DNA of 21,731 nucleotides from a virus (IMGVR_UViG_3300046529_000385:1-21731), one strand, 5' to 3'. Positions 13,570 to 21,731 are shown, numbered from the stretch's first letter. Numbers and translations: made by a program. The notes: a model not told the origin generated them from the sequence alone.

Positions 13570-14067
13570 TCATAGCAGCGCCAATAGGCCGACAGCGCCG
13601 CCGATAAAGCTAAAGATACCGCCAGCCGTCGCGCCCTTAGCGGCCGCCGATGCAGCGCCCGCCGCGCCAATGGCCGATGCAGACATGGCCTGATAGGCAG
13701 TTGCCTGTTCAGCAAATGCGTTCTCTTGGATTTGTCCCTGCGTAGAGACAATCCCTTTGGCGAGAGCGCCTTGCTGCATACTCATGCGCATAATGTCGCC
13801 AGCCGATCCGCCCGATACGTTCGCCGCGCCCTCTGCCGCCGTTGCCGAGCCCGTGGTCATTTCGATTTTGCGGTCGAGCTGCGCTTGTTGAATGGCAACC
13901 GAGTTTTGTTCGATACCGATATTTGCAGTCGCAATGCCTGCTGCCGTTTGATACGACTGCGCTGCTTGTTGATAGCCAGCCGCAGCAGCCCTATCGCCTT
14001 GCGCCGTGAACAGGTCTTGAACACCCGTCCCGAACAATCCGATTGCTCCCCCTAGTCCTGTTGCCAT
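13570..14067 (-). CDS. Small internal virion protein, gp14-like (165 aa)
   Basis: It lies between the nozzle gene and the gp15-like gene, where T7 encodes gp14 (196 aa). It starts MATGLGGAIGLFGTGVQDLF, has a long Ala/Gln-rich helical middle (GYQQAAQSYQTAAGIATANI, AIQQAQLDRKIEM) and ends in a hydrophobic Gly/Ala-rich segment (FSFIGGAVGLLALL). That pattern is usual for the outer-membrane-acting ejection protein. It is placed mainly by gene order and composition. The start lies 1 nt after the nozzle gene's stop. Confidence 0.7.
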   Translation of the reverse strand: MATGLGGAIGLFGTGVQDLFTAQGDRAAAAGYQQAAQSYQTAAGIATANIGIEQNSVAIQQAQLDRKIEMTTGSATAAEGAANVSGGSAGDIMRMSMQQGALAKGIVSTQGQIQENAFAEQATAYQAMSASAIGAAGAASAAAKGATAGGIFSFIGGAVGLLALL

Positions 14068-14068
14068 G

Positions 14069-17000
14069 TTATGAGTCCTGGGCCTGTTCGGCCGCGCCTA
14101 TGGACACAACTGATGCCGGGTATGGGCGCACGATTTGCCACGCGAGCATTGCATCAAAGTCGTAGGCGCTGTTGACCGTTTCGCGCCACAGGCCGGAATA
14201 CAATTGCGTCGGATCGGGCGTAACGCCTGACACGCTCTTAAGCGATGCCATCTGCATTGACGTGCCAAAGTCTGTGCCAAATTGAATGCCCATCGTGCTT
14301 CGCAGCAGTGCTTGAACTTCATGGGCACGCCGTATCTTTGCAAAGGCCGGCCCGCTTCGCGTTCCCGCCTGTTCTGGCGCGATTGCCCGTAGGATTTGCC
14401 CTTGCGAAACAAATGGAAACCCGACCGCAATCGGAATGAAGCCGCCGCTATAGGCAACGCCACCGTTGCGTCCAACCTCAGTCAACAAGTGCGATGCGAC
14501 GTACGCGGAAGTGAATAGATAAGCGCCAGCTCCCGGCGCCGTGAAGTCGAAAGATGACGGCGGCGTTCCAGAGCCATAGGGCACAAAGATCGTGCCGTTC
14601 GCGTCGACAACAAATGGGCCGAGATCGAGTCCGAAGGCAACAACCGTTGGCGATTGACCAATGAAATAGTTTAGTCCGGTAAATCGGATGCCTGTCGCAG
14701 TGTTGTCCTCATAGGCGCTATCGGGGACTAATGCGCCGTCGACAAACCATGAAACGGTTAGGTCATCTTCCTCGTCGAATACCTGCGTGAAATCTTCGAC
14801 AAAATAGTTAGTGCCGTCTGTCGTCACCAAATCGACCGTATCGAGCGTTCCATCGCCGGTCGGCCCAACACTGAGGCTTGTCAGCAATCGACCGTGCCCG
14901 AGGTCATGCCGATGCCAGCCGACAAACGCTGGCGTCTCCGTGGTCATTGCACTAACGCGCCTATAAGTGGCGCCGATCAATCCTCCGGGGGGAATAGTGT
15001 ATCCGGTATGAGTTGTCACAGTCGTTACGTTGACCGCCCAAGGAGTGTAGTCGGTCGGGATTGTTTGGCTAAACGGCGTTCCGCCGAAGTTAGCGGTGAA
15101 TTGCGTATTGACGCCGTAAAGGTTTGTTTCGATTGCCGGATAGTAGGGGCCACCGGCCAGACCCGAAAAATCAAACCCTCCCGTTCTAGTAGATGGATTT
15201 TGAGTAGCCAAAGTCCCGCCGTTCCATTTGCCTGTAACGGGATTCCAGAACCAAACGAGTTTATTGTCTAAATCGACAGCGACGCCGATGATAGACCCAA
15301 CAGGATATGCTCCTGCGTTGTAAACTGGGGCGCCAGCCAGATATACGCTGCCAATTCTCGCTTCATATCCAATGCTGTTACCTGAGCCTCCTAGCAAATG
15401 ATTGGCTGCGGAATCTGATATGAAGCCGGCGGCACCTGTCCGTTGAAAGTGATTGCAGAATCCGATAGCGGGCCACACGCCATAACTGACGCTGTTAACC
15501 ATCGCATCCATAGTCATTTCAAAATAGAATTTTCCCGAATTGTGCCCGAGCGTTGCCATCGCAATTCTGCGAGTGCCGTTCTCATTGGTCGTAGTTAGTA
15601 GGAAATTCCAGTTAACGATACTGCCACCAAGTCCGTAGGTACCACCACCGTATGGTGGCGCCGCGCAAGTTACTGAGAAGCCGTGAACACCGGCGCCCGT
15701 ACGGCCGGGGAAATCTAAGAGGGTTTCCGCTGTAGTTCCAAATCCTATTGCTGTGTACCATGTCGCAACTTGGACAATGGCAATCTCGAAATAGAATTTT
15801 CCGGTACTCTTTCCAGTGGTCGCGCGAACTCCGGCATTCGTATTTGCCACAAGGTCGGCGGCGGTAAGATTGCCGCCAGATAGAGTGACGTTAGCGGCCT
15901 TGTCACTCGGATTCCAAGTGGTGCCGCTGCCCCATGCTGTATAGCCGGTAGGGATCGGGTGGACGAAAGACGTGGCCCCGAAATTAGCGGTGTAAACATG
16001 ATTTTGAGTGCCGGAAGCATTGCCGGGATAGACCATCGGGAAAAGTGTTCCGGTAGTCGTGAACGTCATCCCGCCAACGGGCGTATTAGGGTCTTGCGTT
16101 TCCAATGACTGCGCATTCCAGCCCCCATAGAACGGGCTGTAAATCCAAAGTTTCTTCGCATCGAAGTCGATCGCAATGCCAAGCGCGCAAACAGTTGGCG
16201 GAGTAGTTGTGCCATCAACCGTCAGGTCGCCATTGCTCAAGGTGAGCAATTGGTTCGTAAAGTCTGGATCGAACGTGCAATCGTTCACCGTTTGGCTTGT
16301 GGTCGTTAATCCTGTTGCCGGCAGATCGCCCGTACGCGCCCAAATGATCGGCGCGAGTTCTTCCTGATAACCGAGCTCCGCAATTCCATCTTTCGACAGA
16401 TGCTTTGCCGTCTCATTCAAGTGCGGCGCGATGTATCGATTGGTAAATACGTCGGATAGAAGCTCCATCAGCCGCCGCCGGTACTTTTGCACAAATGTCA
16501 GGCTGATACCCGTGCGGCGCGGCTCGATATTGGCGCAGCAATATTTCGTCACACGCTTGGCTTGAATGCTTGTCGGCGTGATTGGATCGCTCAGTGTCGA
16601 TGCCTGAATCAGCCATTCGCCTCCCGATGTGCCAGCCGTAATGCCGTTGTGATCCGGCTCAAACCAAACAATCTCATTCGCATCCTTGCTTTCGAGCACA
16701 TACGAAATGCCGCAAGCATCCGTGACCGTGCCATCGGTCAAGGTTGGCGCCATGTTGATTGTGCCGTTCTTGTCGAAGCCTAAAGACTGTGACGTGTCGA
16801 AGCGATTGCGCAGCGCACCGCCAAACCAGAACCGGCCTTCATAAAAGCTGCCGCATGACGGGTAGGTTGTCGTGTCGGAATAAACCCCGAGGCGCCACGG
16901 ATTAAGTGCCGATGCCGTTGGCGTTGCCGATGTGCTGGTGCTGTAGAGAGGAAGCGGCGGACCCTGGATAGCAACCGACACCACTACCGGAGTCGTGACA

Positions 17001-18508
17001 ACTAAAATCACGCCCCATGTCCAAACCTGATAGCCTGTGACGACAGTCCAAATCGTACTCAGCGAAGCATTGCCAGCTCCGACAACGCCCTGATTATTTA
17101 TCAGTGCCCCGCCATCTGGCGCACCGCCAACAGAGCCGGACGTATTGCCGCCAGTGTTTTTGTATGTCGATCCTTTGTAAGTGACAACATCGCCAAGCGT
17201 ATAGGTTGCCGCTGAGTTCCACGCAGGGGGTGTTGCAAACAATCGGATGAGCCGCCCCACATCGGTAGTCTGAAATCCCGCCGCAACGGTAGGATCGGCT
17301 CCCGTGACTTCTGTACCGCTCGCAACAACAACCCAATAAAGCGGGGCCGAGCCCGGCGTCTGATTGTTGTTCCCCTCAAGTAGCGATCGATAGGCCGAAC
17401 CAGAATGAGAAACGTAATCGCCAATGTTATAAGTTACGGTAGCATCCCACGCGACGAATGACGCCGTGAGAGTGACAATCCCCGTGACATTGACTAAGGC
17501 CGCCGAGGCGCTGATTGCTTCCCACCCCGAGCCTGACGTTCCTGGCGTGGTGCCGATCGTACTTACGGTATGAATGTCGCTAGATGATCCATCGCTTGAA
17601 CTCGTTGAAAAACCATTGAACTGATAGACTGTTCCTCCATCCGAAACGATCGAGCCAATCGGATAGGCCGTGCTGTTATCCCATGCCGTGAAGCTGCTAA
17701 CGGTTCCCGAGCTAACAGTCATCTGACTATTAGGCACCGGGTCAAGGTATGGCCCGTCAAGAAATGCCACCGGCGCAAACGTCACATCTGCCGTGCCCGG
17801 CGTATCGACATCGGGCGTGATCGTCAGCATGTACGGCAGGTATTGTGCATTGAGGACGAGCGCGAAGTCCTGATTTTGAACAATGCGACTTACAGCCCAT
17901 CGACCATCGATGTACGGCGTTGCCACTCGCAGAATGCGAGACGCAGTGATTGTCGAGCCTGATGTTATCGAAAGCGTCGAGCCGTCGATGTTGGCGCCGG
18001 TCAATCCATCGTGCAAAGTGAAATGCGTTGTGTCGCTTTTCGTGACGATGAACGTGCGTTGCCGAAGCGGGAGACTGCCATCGGAGTGCGTGCCAATCGT
18101 GAAAGTAATTTCATCGCCAGTGATCCACGTAACGGCACTTGTCATAAGCATCACGGCAGGCGTGGCCGACGAAATGCTCGTTACCGCTTGCGCACCGTCC
18201 GTGGTCTTGACAAGAGAGTTGCCATTCCAAAAGCGCAACCAGCCTGTCGTATCCTCATTGGTAAATTCAACATCGTAGGGATAGTCCGATCTGAACGCGA
18301 CTTTGTAAGTGCGCCCCGCAAGGTTCTTGTACGTTGGACCTTTCAATCGCGAGCCGGGCCGGCGAACCCATACACCTTCTTCAAGCGGAAACCCGTTCCG
18401 CGAGAGGTTCATCGCGCTCCGGTACTTGGGATGATCGGTGCGGCCCTGGAAGAAGGGTGACCATTCGCCGCCTAGGAAATTCGTCTGATGATAATTGGCG
18501 AGCGGCAT
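14069..18508 (-). CDS. Tail nozzle protein (T7 gp12-like) with inserted CBM-like and SPRY-like domains (1479 aa)
   Basis: The N-terminus (NFLGGEWSPFFQGRTDHPKY, then GFPLEEGVWVRRPGSRLKG) is diagnostic of podovirus tail tubular protein B. T7 gp12 has 794 residues, so this one is nearly twice as long. Extra parts: three short carbohydrate-binding-like units (about residues 272-300, 350-393, 428-460, each with W(D/N).....Y..G..V...G..Y), and a block of about 445 residues (about 727-1172) with three SPRY-like units. SPRY signs are GKFYFE (twice), GIAIDFDAKKLWIY, GVAVDLDNKLVWFWNP, and TANFGGTPFSQTIPTDYTPW. The first unit appears to lack its middle, the second its end, and the third is complete. The core resumes at GATYRRVSAMTTETPAFVGW. 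The protein likely forms the tail end and may also bind host surface glycans. Confidence 0.85.
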   Translation of the reverse strand: MPLANYHQTNFLGGEWSPFFQGRTDHPKYRSAMNLSRNGFPLEEGVWVRRPGSRLKGPTYKNLAGRTYKVAFRSDYPYDVEFTNEDTTGWLRFWNGNSLVKTTDGAQAVTSISSATPAVMLMTSAVTWITGDEITFTIGTHSDGSLPLRQRTFIVTKSDTTHFTLHDGLTGANIDGSTLSITSGSTITASRILRVATPYIDGRWAVSRIVQNQDFALVLNAQYLPYMLTITPDVDTPGTADVTFAPVAFLDGPYLDPVPNSQMTVSSGTVSSFTAWDNSTAYPIGSIVSDGGTVYQFNGFSTSSSDGSSSDIHTVSTIGTTPGTSGSGWEAISASAALVNVTGIVTLTASFVAWDATVTYNIGDYVSHSGSAYRSLLEGNNNQTPGSAPLYWVVVASGTEVTGADPTVAAGFQTTDVGRLIRLFATPPAWNSAATYTLGDVVTYKGSTYKNTGGNTSGSVGGAPDGGALINNQGVVGAGNASLSTIWTVVTGYQVWTWGVILVVTTPVVVSVAIQGPPLPLYSTSTSATPTASALNPWRLGVYSDTTTYPSCGSFYEGRFWFGGALRNRFDTSQSLGFDKNGTINMAPTLTDGTVTDACGISYVLESKDANEIVWFEPDHNGITAGTSGGEWLIQASTLSDPITPTSIQAKRVTKYCCANIEPRRTGISLTFVQKYRRRLMELLSDVFTNRYIAPHLNETAKHLSKDGIAELGYQEELAPIIWARTGDLPATGLTTTSQTVNDCTFDPDFTNQLLTLSNGDLTVDGTTTPPTVCALGIAIDFDAKKLWIYSPFYGGWNAQSLETQDPNTPVGGMTFTTTGTLFPMVYPGNASGTQNHVYTANFGATSFVHPIPTGYTAWGSGTTWNPSDKAANVTLSGGNLTAADLVANTNAGVRATTGKSTGKFYFEIAIVQVATWYTAIGFGTTAETLLDFPGRTGAGVHGFSVTCAAPPYGGGTYGLGGSIVNWNFLLTTTNENGTRRIAMATLGHNSGKFYFEMTMDAMVNSVSYGVWPAIGFCNHFQRTGAAGFISDSAANHLLGGSGNSIGYEARIGSVYLAGAPVYNAGAYPVGSIIGVAVDLDNKLVWFWNPVTGKWNGGTLATQNPSTRTGGFDFSGLAGGPYYPAIETNLYGVNTQFTANFGGTPFSQTIPTDYTPWAVNVTTVTTHTGYTIPPGGLIGATYRRVSAMTTETPAFVGWHRHDLGHGRLLTSLSVGPTGDGTLDTVDLVTTDGTNYFVEDFTQVFDEEDDLTVSWFVDGALVPDSAYEDNTATGIRFTGLNYFIGQSPTVVAFGLDLGPFVVDANGTIFVPYGSGTPPSSFDFTAPGAGAYLFTSAYVASHLLTEVGRNGGVAYSGGFIPIAVGFPFVSQGQILRAIAPEQAGTRSGPAFAKIRRAHEVQALLRSTMGIQFGTDFGTSMQMASLKSVSGVTPDPTQLYSGLWRETVNSAYDFDAMLAWQIVRPYPASVVSIGAAEQAQDS

Positions 18509-18510
18509 CG

Positions 18511-19671
18511 CTACGCCCTACAAGCAAGGTAATCGTCCAAAGGTGGATATTCGACTCCGACCAAGATGCCGTTTTCCTTCTTCGCACTTGAGACGACTTG
18601 CTGGTAAAGGCCGGTGAGAATTTTTAATTTATCGCTCGATTGTGTGATGCTTTCGCAAATCTCATAGGCAACCTTTGCCGCCAAGGCTTCGCAAAAAAGT
18701 GCGTCCATTCGTTTAACGTCTGACCAGTCGCCAGAATAGCGCAGATCAATCGGATCGACTTGTCGTGAAATAATGTAGTCGCTCTCGTACAGCCAATCCG
18801 TGTCGACAAGATTGCTTGGCGCACCGAGCGGTGACGTTGACCCTGCCTTTGGGTCTTGCGCAGCGATGCGAAGGAACCCCCAAGGTAGCCGGAAGATATT
18901 ACGGGTTGCTGATTGCGTACTCGGTCCAGCCCCTATCGGGTAGATGATGTTGAGCTCAGAAAGCGTCCCGGAAAGCGATCGCCACAAGCGCGAAGTGCTA
19001 AGGCCCGTCGTCGCCCAATCTGACGGGCTACCCGCCGGCGTGTTGCCGGTGTTGAGATCGATCAGGCTGATGTAGTTGATGCTCGCCGATACTACGATGT
19101 CGTTCTTCTTGTACGTCACCGTGGCATCGTAGTCCTGCACCGTTGCCGGATCATCGGTGTTGGCACTCTGCAGCGACAGGAACATCGTGTAGGTGCCATC
19201 GCCCGGTGTCTTATAGACGAGCTCGCCAGAGGAATAACTTGTGCCGCTGCTATAGAGTTGCGCGGCTATCGGACCCCAATACTGGCACCATGGCGCCGTA
19301 CCATAAGCCCCCGAGAGGGCGCCTGGCGTGTTGTTGATGTTGGCCGGTTGTTCAGAAAGCCAATAGCCCGTGGAATTGTCCACAGGGTCGACATACGCGA
19401 CAATATCACCGACGCCGTAGGTTGCGGTCGCATCATAGGTCGGCGGTGTGTAGATCAGGGTATTGGTGTCGACCGGGCGTATCCTAGAGCGCCTGATGGC
19501 AAATTCCCAAGTATTTTCGCGCAGTACGGCTTGCCGCACCTTGTTATAAACAAGGGCGCATTCCTTGGCGTTCTTGGTGTTGTCGGTGAGCGAGGCTATC
19601 CGGTTGGACGGTGGAACACCGCAATGCTGCAGCGCCCGATTGGCGATGTCTTCGGGAGTGTTGTAGCCCAT
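18511..19671 (-). CDS. Tail adaptor protein (T7 gp11-like) with CBM-like insertions (386 aa)
   Basis: Core parts match tail tubular protein A: ANRALQHCGVPPSNRIASLT (10-29), VRQAVLRENTWEFAIRR (45-61) and NIFRLPWGFLRI (258-269), with a helical C-terminal half. This protein forms the ring that joins portal and nozzle. T7 gp11 has 196 residues; here three units of about 40 residues are inserted between 75 and 225. They resemble carbohydrate-binding modules of the chitinase type: YDATATYGVGDIVAYV (79-94), SGTSYSSGELVYKTPG, and YDATVTYKKNDIVVSASINY with W219. It ends 2 nt before the nozzle gene and starts 29 nt after a GAGTGCGTTGCT element. Confidence 0.8.
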   Translation of the reverse strand: MGYNTPEDIANRALQHCGVPPSNRIASLTDNTKNAKECALVYNKVRQAVLRENTWEFAIRRSRIRPVDTNTLIYTPPTYDATATYGVGDIVAYVDPVDNSTGYWLSEQPANINNTPGALSGAYGTAPWCQYWGPIAAQLYSSGTSYSSGELVYKTPGDGTYTMFLSLQSANTDDPATVQDYDATVTYKKNDIVVSASINYISLIDLNTGNTPAGSPSDWATTGLSTSRLWRSLSGTLSELNIIYPIGAGPSTQSATRNIFRLPWGFLRIAAQDPKAGSTSPLGAPSNLVDTDWLYESDYIISRQVDPIDLRYSGDWSDVKRMDALFCEALAAKVAYEICESITQSSDKLKILTGLYQQVVSSAKKENGILVGVEYPPLDDYLACRA

Positions 19672-19700
19672 GCGCCTTAATCGCCTGCCCCAGAACGATC

Positions 19701-19712
19701 AGCAACGCACTC
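19701..19712 (-). repeat. Intergenic element GAGTGCGTTGCT, copy A
   Basis: It overlaps the TGA stop of the 219-aa gene by 2 nt on the minus strand and lies 29 nt upstream of the adaptor gene start. Its extended form (19698-19713) shares 16 bases with copy B. Confidence 0.6.
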
Positions 19713-20370
19713 ACTCGATCGCTGTAGGGATGCGGGTGACTTCCAAATAGCTGACCGGGAAGCCGGCCACGATCCACTCATAGGTACCGGGAGGAAGCGA
19801 TAGAGTCTGTTGACCGGCGCCTAGGGTGATTTGCGTGGCGCGGGCCGTATAGGTCGTCCCGTCGAGGCCGAGCTTCTTGAGGTCGACGGTCCCCGAGTTG
19901 GCCGTGAGCGTAGCGGCCGTCCACGTCGCCGATGTGACCGTTGTGGTACTGGTGATGTTGCCGCCGGTTCCGATCGTGGTGGCGTAGATCGTGACTGAGT
20001 GATTTGTGACTTGCGTCGGCGTTTGGGCCTGTGCCCGCGCCTGCACCGCAGGGCTTACGGTCCCGGCGAAGTAGTCGGTTCCGGCCGTCCCCGTGCCGTT
20101 GAGGGTGGCGATCAGGTGGCCAAGCGTAACGTCCTGGCTGGCGCCAAGTTTAACGTCATTGGCCTGTGCCATTGAGGATTCAAAGCGGTAGGTCACAGAC
20201 CCTATAACGACAACCTGTCCGGCCGTGGGGTTGGTGCCCATCGTAAACAGGCCGGATAGGGCGGATAGGCTTTCCACCCAATAAGAACCGCCGCGCAGCA
20301 CAAAGGGGCCGATCGTTCCGGCTGCTACTGCTTGGCGAAGATCGCCGTCGCCGCCAAAATAATCAGACAT
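19711..20370 (-). CDS. Virion protein paralogue with inserted domain (219 aa)
   Basis: Both ends match the neighbouring 99-aa protein. Residues 1-34 carry GGDGDLRQAVAAGTIGPFVL and RGGSYW; the last 60 or so carry DLKKLGLDGTTYTARATQIT, GQQTLSLPPGTYEWIVAGF and YLEVTRIPT. Between them about 115 residues have been inserted: GLFTMGTNPTAGQVVVIGS, YRFESSM, DVTLGHLIATLNGTGTAGTD and SVTIYATTIGTGGNITST. I recall this inserted unit as a mobile domain of phage tail or surface proteins. Its place between capsid-side and tail genes suggests a virion surface protein. Start: ATG 20370, 10 nt after the previous stop. Confidence 0.65.
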   Translation of the reverse strand: MSDYFGGDGDLRQAVAAGTIGPFVLRGGSYWVESLSALSGLFTMGTNPTAGQVVVIGSVTYRFESSMAQANDVKLGASQDVTLGHLIATLNGTGTAGTDYFAGTVSPAVQARAQAQTPTQVTNHSVTIYATTIGTGGNITSTTTVTSATWTAATLTANSGTVDLKKLGLDGTTYTARATQITLGAGQQTLSLPPGTYEWIVAGFPVSYLEVTRIPTAIE

Positions 20371-20380
20371 TGGCTATCCA

Positions 20381-20680
20381 TCACTCGGTAAGTGTCGGGA
20401 CGCGGGTGATCTCAAGGTAGTTGGCGGTGAAGGTCGCCACGACCCATTCATAGATGCCTGGGGCCAGGGAAATGGTCTGTTGGCCTGCCGTGGCCGTGAT
20501 CTGCGTGATGCGCGCGGTGAAGGTTGCCCCGTCAGGCCCCCGGCGCTTGAGGTCTATAGTACCCGAGCCTGTGGACTTGGTTTCGATCCAGTAGGAGCCG
20601 CCGCGCAGGACAAATGGCCCGATGGTGCCGGCCGCCACGTTCGAGCGAACGTCTCCGTCTCCACCGAGAAATTCAGCCAT
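20381..20680 (-). CDS. Small virion protein, paralogue of the next gene (99 aa)
   Basis: It carries GGDGDVRSNVAAGTIGPFVL (6-25) and RGGSYWIETKSTGSGTIDLK followed by ARITQITATAGQQTISLAPG and YEWVVATFTANYLEITRVPT. It looks like a compact beta-sandwich and is the plain form of the 219-aa protein next to it. No family name is known to me. It lies upstream of the tail adaptor gene, so a head-decoration or head-tail surface role is likely. The start ATG 20680 is 9 nt after the upstream stop with only a weak Shine-Dalgarno. Confidence 0.65.
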   Translation of the reverse strand: MAEFLGGDGDVRSNVAAGTIGPFVLRGGSYWIETKSTGSGTIDLKRRGPDGATFTARITQITATAGQQTISLAPGIYEWVVATFTANYLEITRVPTLTE

Positions 20681-20689
20681 AGGGACCGC

Positions 20690-20908
20690 CTAGACCGGCG
20701 CTGCGAAGTCGACAAGGACCAGAGGATCGACTGCCTCAACAATACGGGTGATCGCTTCCAGCATGAGCTTTGCATCTTCGCGTGTCAGGCTTTTGCCGGT
20801 ATCAATCCGTACTTCGAGATCGGTTGCCCCCGTCGACGCGCCGATCGTGAAGTCGCTGGATAGTGCGCCGGTCTGACCTCGATTAAGGCCGATGAAAGTG
20901 CTTGCCAT
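20690..20908 (-). CDS. Small hypothetical protein (72 aa)
   Basis: Starts MASTFIGLNRGQTGALSSDF, with a Gly/Thr-rich first half and a helical second half (LTREDAKLMLEAITRIVEAV). No family recognised. GGAG sits 8 nt before ATG 20908. It lies in the structural operon, so a virion or head-assembly role is possible but unproven. Confidence 0.6.
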   Translation of the reverse strand: MASTFIGLNRGQTGALSSDFTIGASTGATDLEVRIDTGKSLTREDAKLMLEAITRIVEAVDPLVLVDFAAPV

Positions 20909-20918
20909 CGTTCAGCTC

Positions 20919-21296
20919 CTATTCCGCCAGTCCGCCGTATCCGGCCTTAGCAAGTAGCAGGGCCGCCGCAAAGGCTTCCCGCAACTTATTCAGATTCGTA
21001 ATCACGGTGTCATCCCAGGTGATCGAAAAGTCGGCACCGCTGATATTGCCGGTGAGCGCCGTCACGTTTGTTTGAAGTGCCAGAACGTCAGTTTGTATGA
21101 GAGTGACGGCCGTAGTGGATGGCGCATCGCCCGCGATAGCCGTCACCGCTAGCGCCGCAGTGATGTCAGTGAGAGTGGTCGTAACATCGGTATTGGTGGT
21201 CGTTGGGTCCGGTATGGTCTGTCCCTTGCCGTGGGAATTGAATTTCCCACCGCCCGTGGAGTTTCCTAGCGTGACCCCAATTCCATGTTTTGCCAT
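20919..21296 (-). CDS. Threonine/alanine-rich hypothetical protein (125 aa)
   Basis: Begins MAKHGIGVTLGNSTGGGKFN. A Thr/Ala/Leu-rich middle (DVTTTLTDITAALAVTAIAG, VTLIQTDVLALQTNVTALTG) has heptad-like spacing of Leu and Val that could form a coiled coil, followed by a C-terminal helix (KLREAFAAALLLAKAGYG). No family recognised. Coiled-coil phage proteins in this position can be scaffolds or fibre parts; this is only a suggestion. It starts a few bases after the upstream stop. Confidence 0.6.
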   Translation of the reverse strand: MAKHGIGVTLGNSTGGGKFNSHGKGQTIPDPTTTNTDVTTTLTDITAALAVTAIAGDAPSTTAVTLIQTDVLALQTNVTALTGNISGADFSITWDDTVITNLNKLREAFAAALLLAKAGYGGLAE

Positions 21297-21299
21297 CGG

Positions 21300-21731
21300 T
21301 CAATCGACGTAGTAGCAGCTCAGATACATCGTCGCTCCCGTGGTGACTGCCGTTGTATGGCAGACGGCCACGATGTCGAAGAATCCGCCCGGATCAGTCG
21401 TTAGCCCGAGAGCCTGCCACAATGGCTTGGTCCGCAAATCCACCGTGTAGGTCGCGTTTTCGTCTGTCTTGTCGGTCATAATGATGGCCGAGGTAGCATC
21501 GATGTCCGAGGCAAAGAACTGATCGCCCGTTGTCGGCACGATGATGCCCTGTAGGGCAGGCTGCGTGCCATCGGTCGTGCTACTCGAATAGTAGACCGAG
21601 AGGTTAAACTTGCCGGCGGACATGGCTGCGGCCTCGAACCAAAGCTGCTTGATCTTGGCGTTCGAGGGAACGCGAACCATCTGATAGGTCGATCCCGCCG
21701 CATCAGCAGTGACGGTTGTTACGAAGCCGTC
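21300..21731 (-). CDS. Virion structural protein, 5' end outside window
   Basis: The frame is open to the right edge, giving at least 143 codons. It reads VTADAAGSTYQMVRVPSNAK, then IKQLWFEAAAMSAGKFNLSV, YYSSSTTDG, and ends ATMYLSCYYVD. YxMVRVPSNAKIKxL is a phrase I recall from small phage capsid-side proteins. An ATG at 21680 exists, but the frame looks coding upstream of it, so the real start probably lies beyond the window. The beta-rich composition and place before head-tail genes suggest a capsid decoration or stabilising protein. Confidence 0.65.
   Translation of the reverse strand, partial: DGFVTTVTADAAGSTYQMVRVPSNAKIKQLWFEAAAMSAGKFNLSVYYSSSTTDGTQPALQGIIVPTTGDQFFASDIDATSAIIMTDKTDENATYTVDLRTKPLWQALGLTTDPGGFFDIVAVCHTTAVTTGATMYLSCYYVD

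Noticed and set aside
7541-14067. Alternative frames of 60-150 codons on both strands inside the ejection-protein genes
   Set aside because: No conserved motifs, no ribosome binding sites or coupled starts; they are shadows of long real genes.
1-21731. tRNA genes, CRISPR repeats, insertion sequence ends
   Set aside because: No cloverleaf, regularly spaced repeat array or transposase was recognised on either strand.

Overview
The window looks like part of a tailed-phage or prophage genome with a short-tailed (podovirus-like, T7-type virion) layout. Evidence for this is the run of adaptor, nozzle and three ejection-protein-like genes, tail fibre genes, and a lysis cassette with an Rz/Rz1 spanin pair. 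Spanins imply a Gram-negative host, probably a proteobacterium. The terminase, portal and major capsid genes are not here and presumably lie beyond the right edge, upstream on the minus strand. No integrase, RNA polymerase, tRNA, CRISPR array or reverse transcriptase was seen.

Left arm, plus strand (1-2265): a compact operon of small genes. It opens with the 3' end of a cytosine-5 DNA methyltransferase in which an HNH nuclease is embedded. Next come a 33-aa lipoprotein, two small unknown proteins, a PAPS-reductase-like PP-loop protein, and three very small proteins. From 663 onward the genes are chained by ATGA stop/start overlaps. Two near-identical start modules are reused: GGAGCAAGCCATGA, and GCATTGAAGGACAAGAyATGA.

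Right arm, minus strand (21731 down to 2262), read in the direction of transcription: a virion protein cut by the window edge; two small unknown proteins; a pair of paralogous beta-rich proteins, one with an inserted domain; the tail adaptor (T7 gp11-like); a very large nozzle protein (gp12-like, 1479 aa) with SPRY-like and carbohydrate-binding-like insertions; three ejection proteins (gp14-, gp15- and gp16-like, the second ending in an M15 peptidase); a modular tail fibre; three C1q-like domains in two genes; a small virion protein; and then lysis genes. The lysis part has a small membrane protein, a GH108 endolysin with a C-terminal membrane anchor, Rz/Rz1, and three more membrane proteins that probably include the holin. 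The two arms converge and overlap by a few bases at 2262-2265.

The most unusual points are: (1) the methyltransferase/HNH locus, where two reading frames both resemble methyltransferase C-termini and the insert is flanked by TTAGAG exactly 348 nt apart; (2) a 12-bp element, GAGTGCGTTGCT on the minus strand, found at or just after the stop codons of three structural genes; (3) heavy domain insertion into the normally conserved tail tube proteins; (4) the coupled small-gene modules of the left arm. All functions rest on recognised motifs and gene order; no database search was run.
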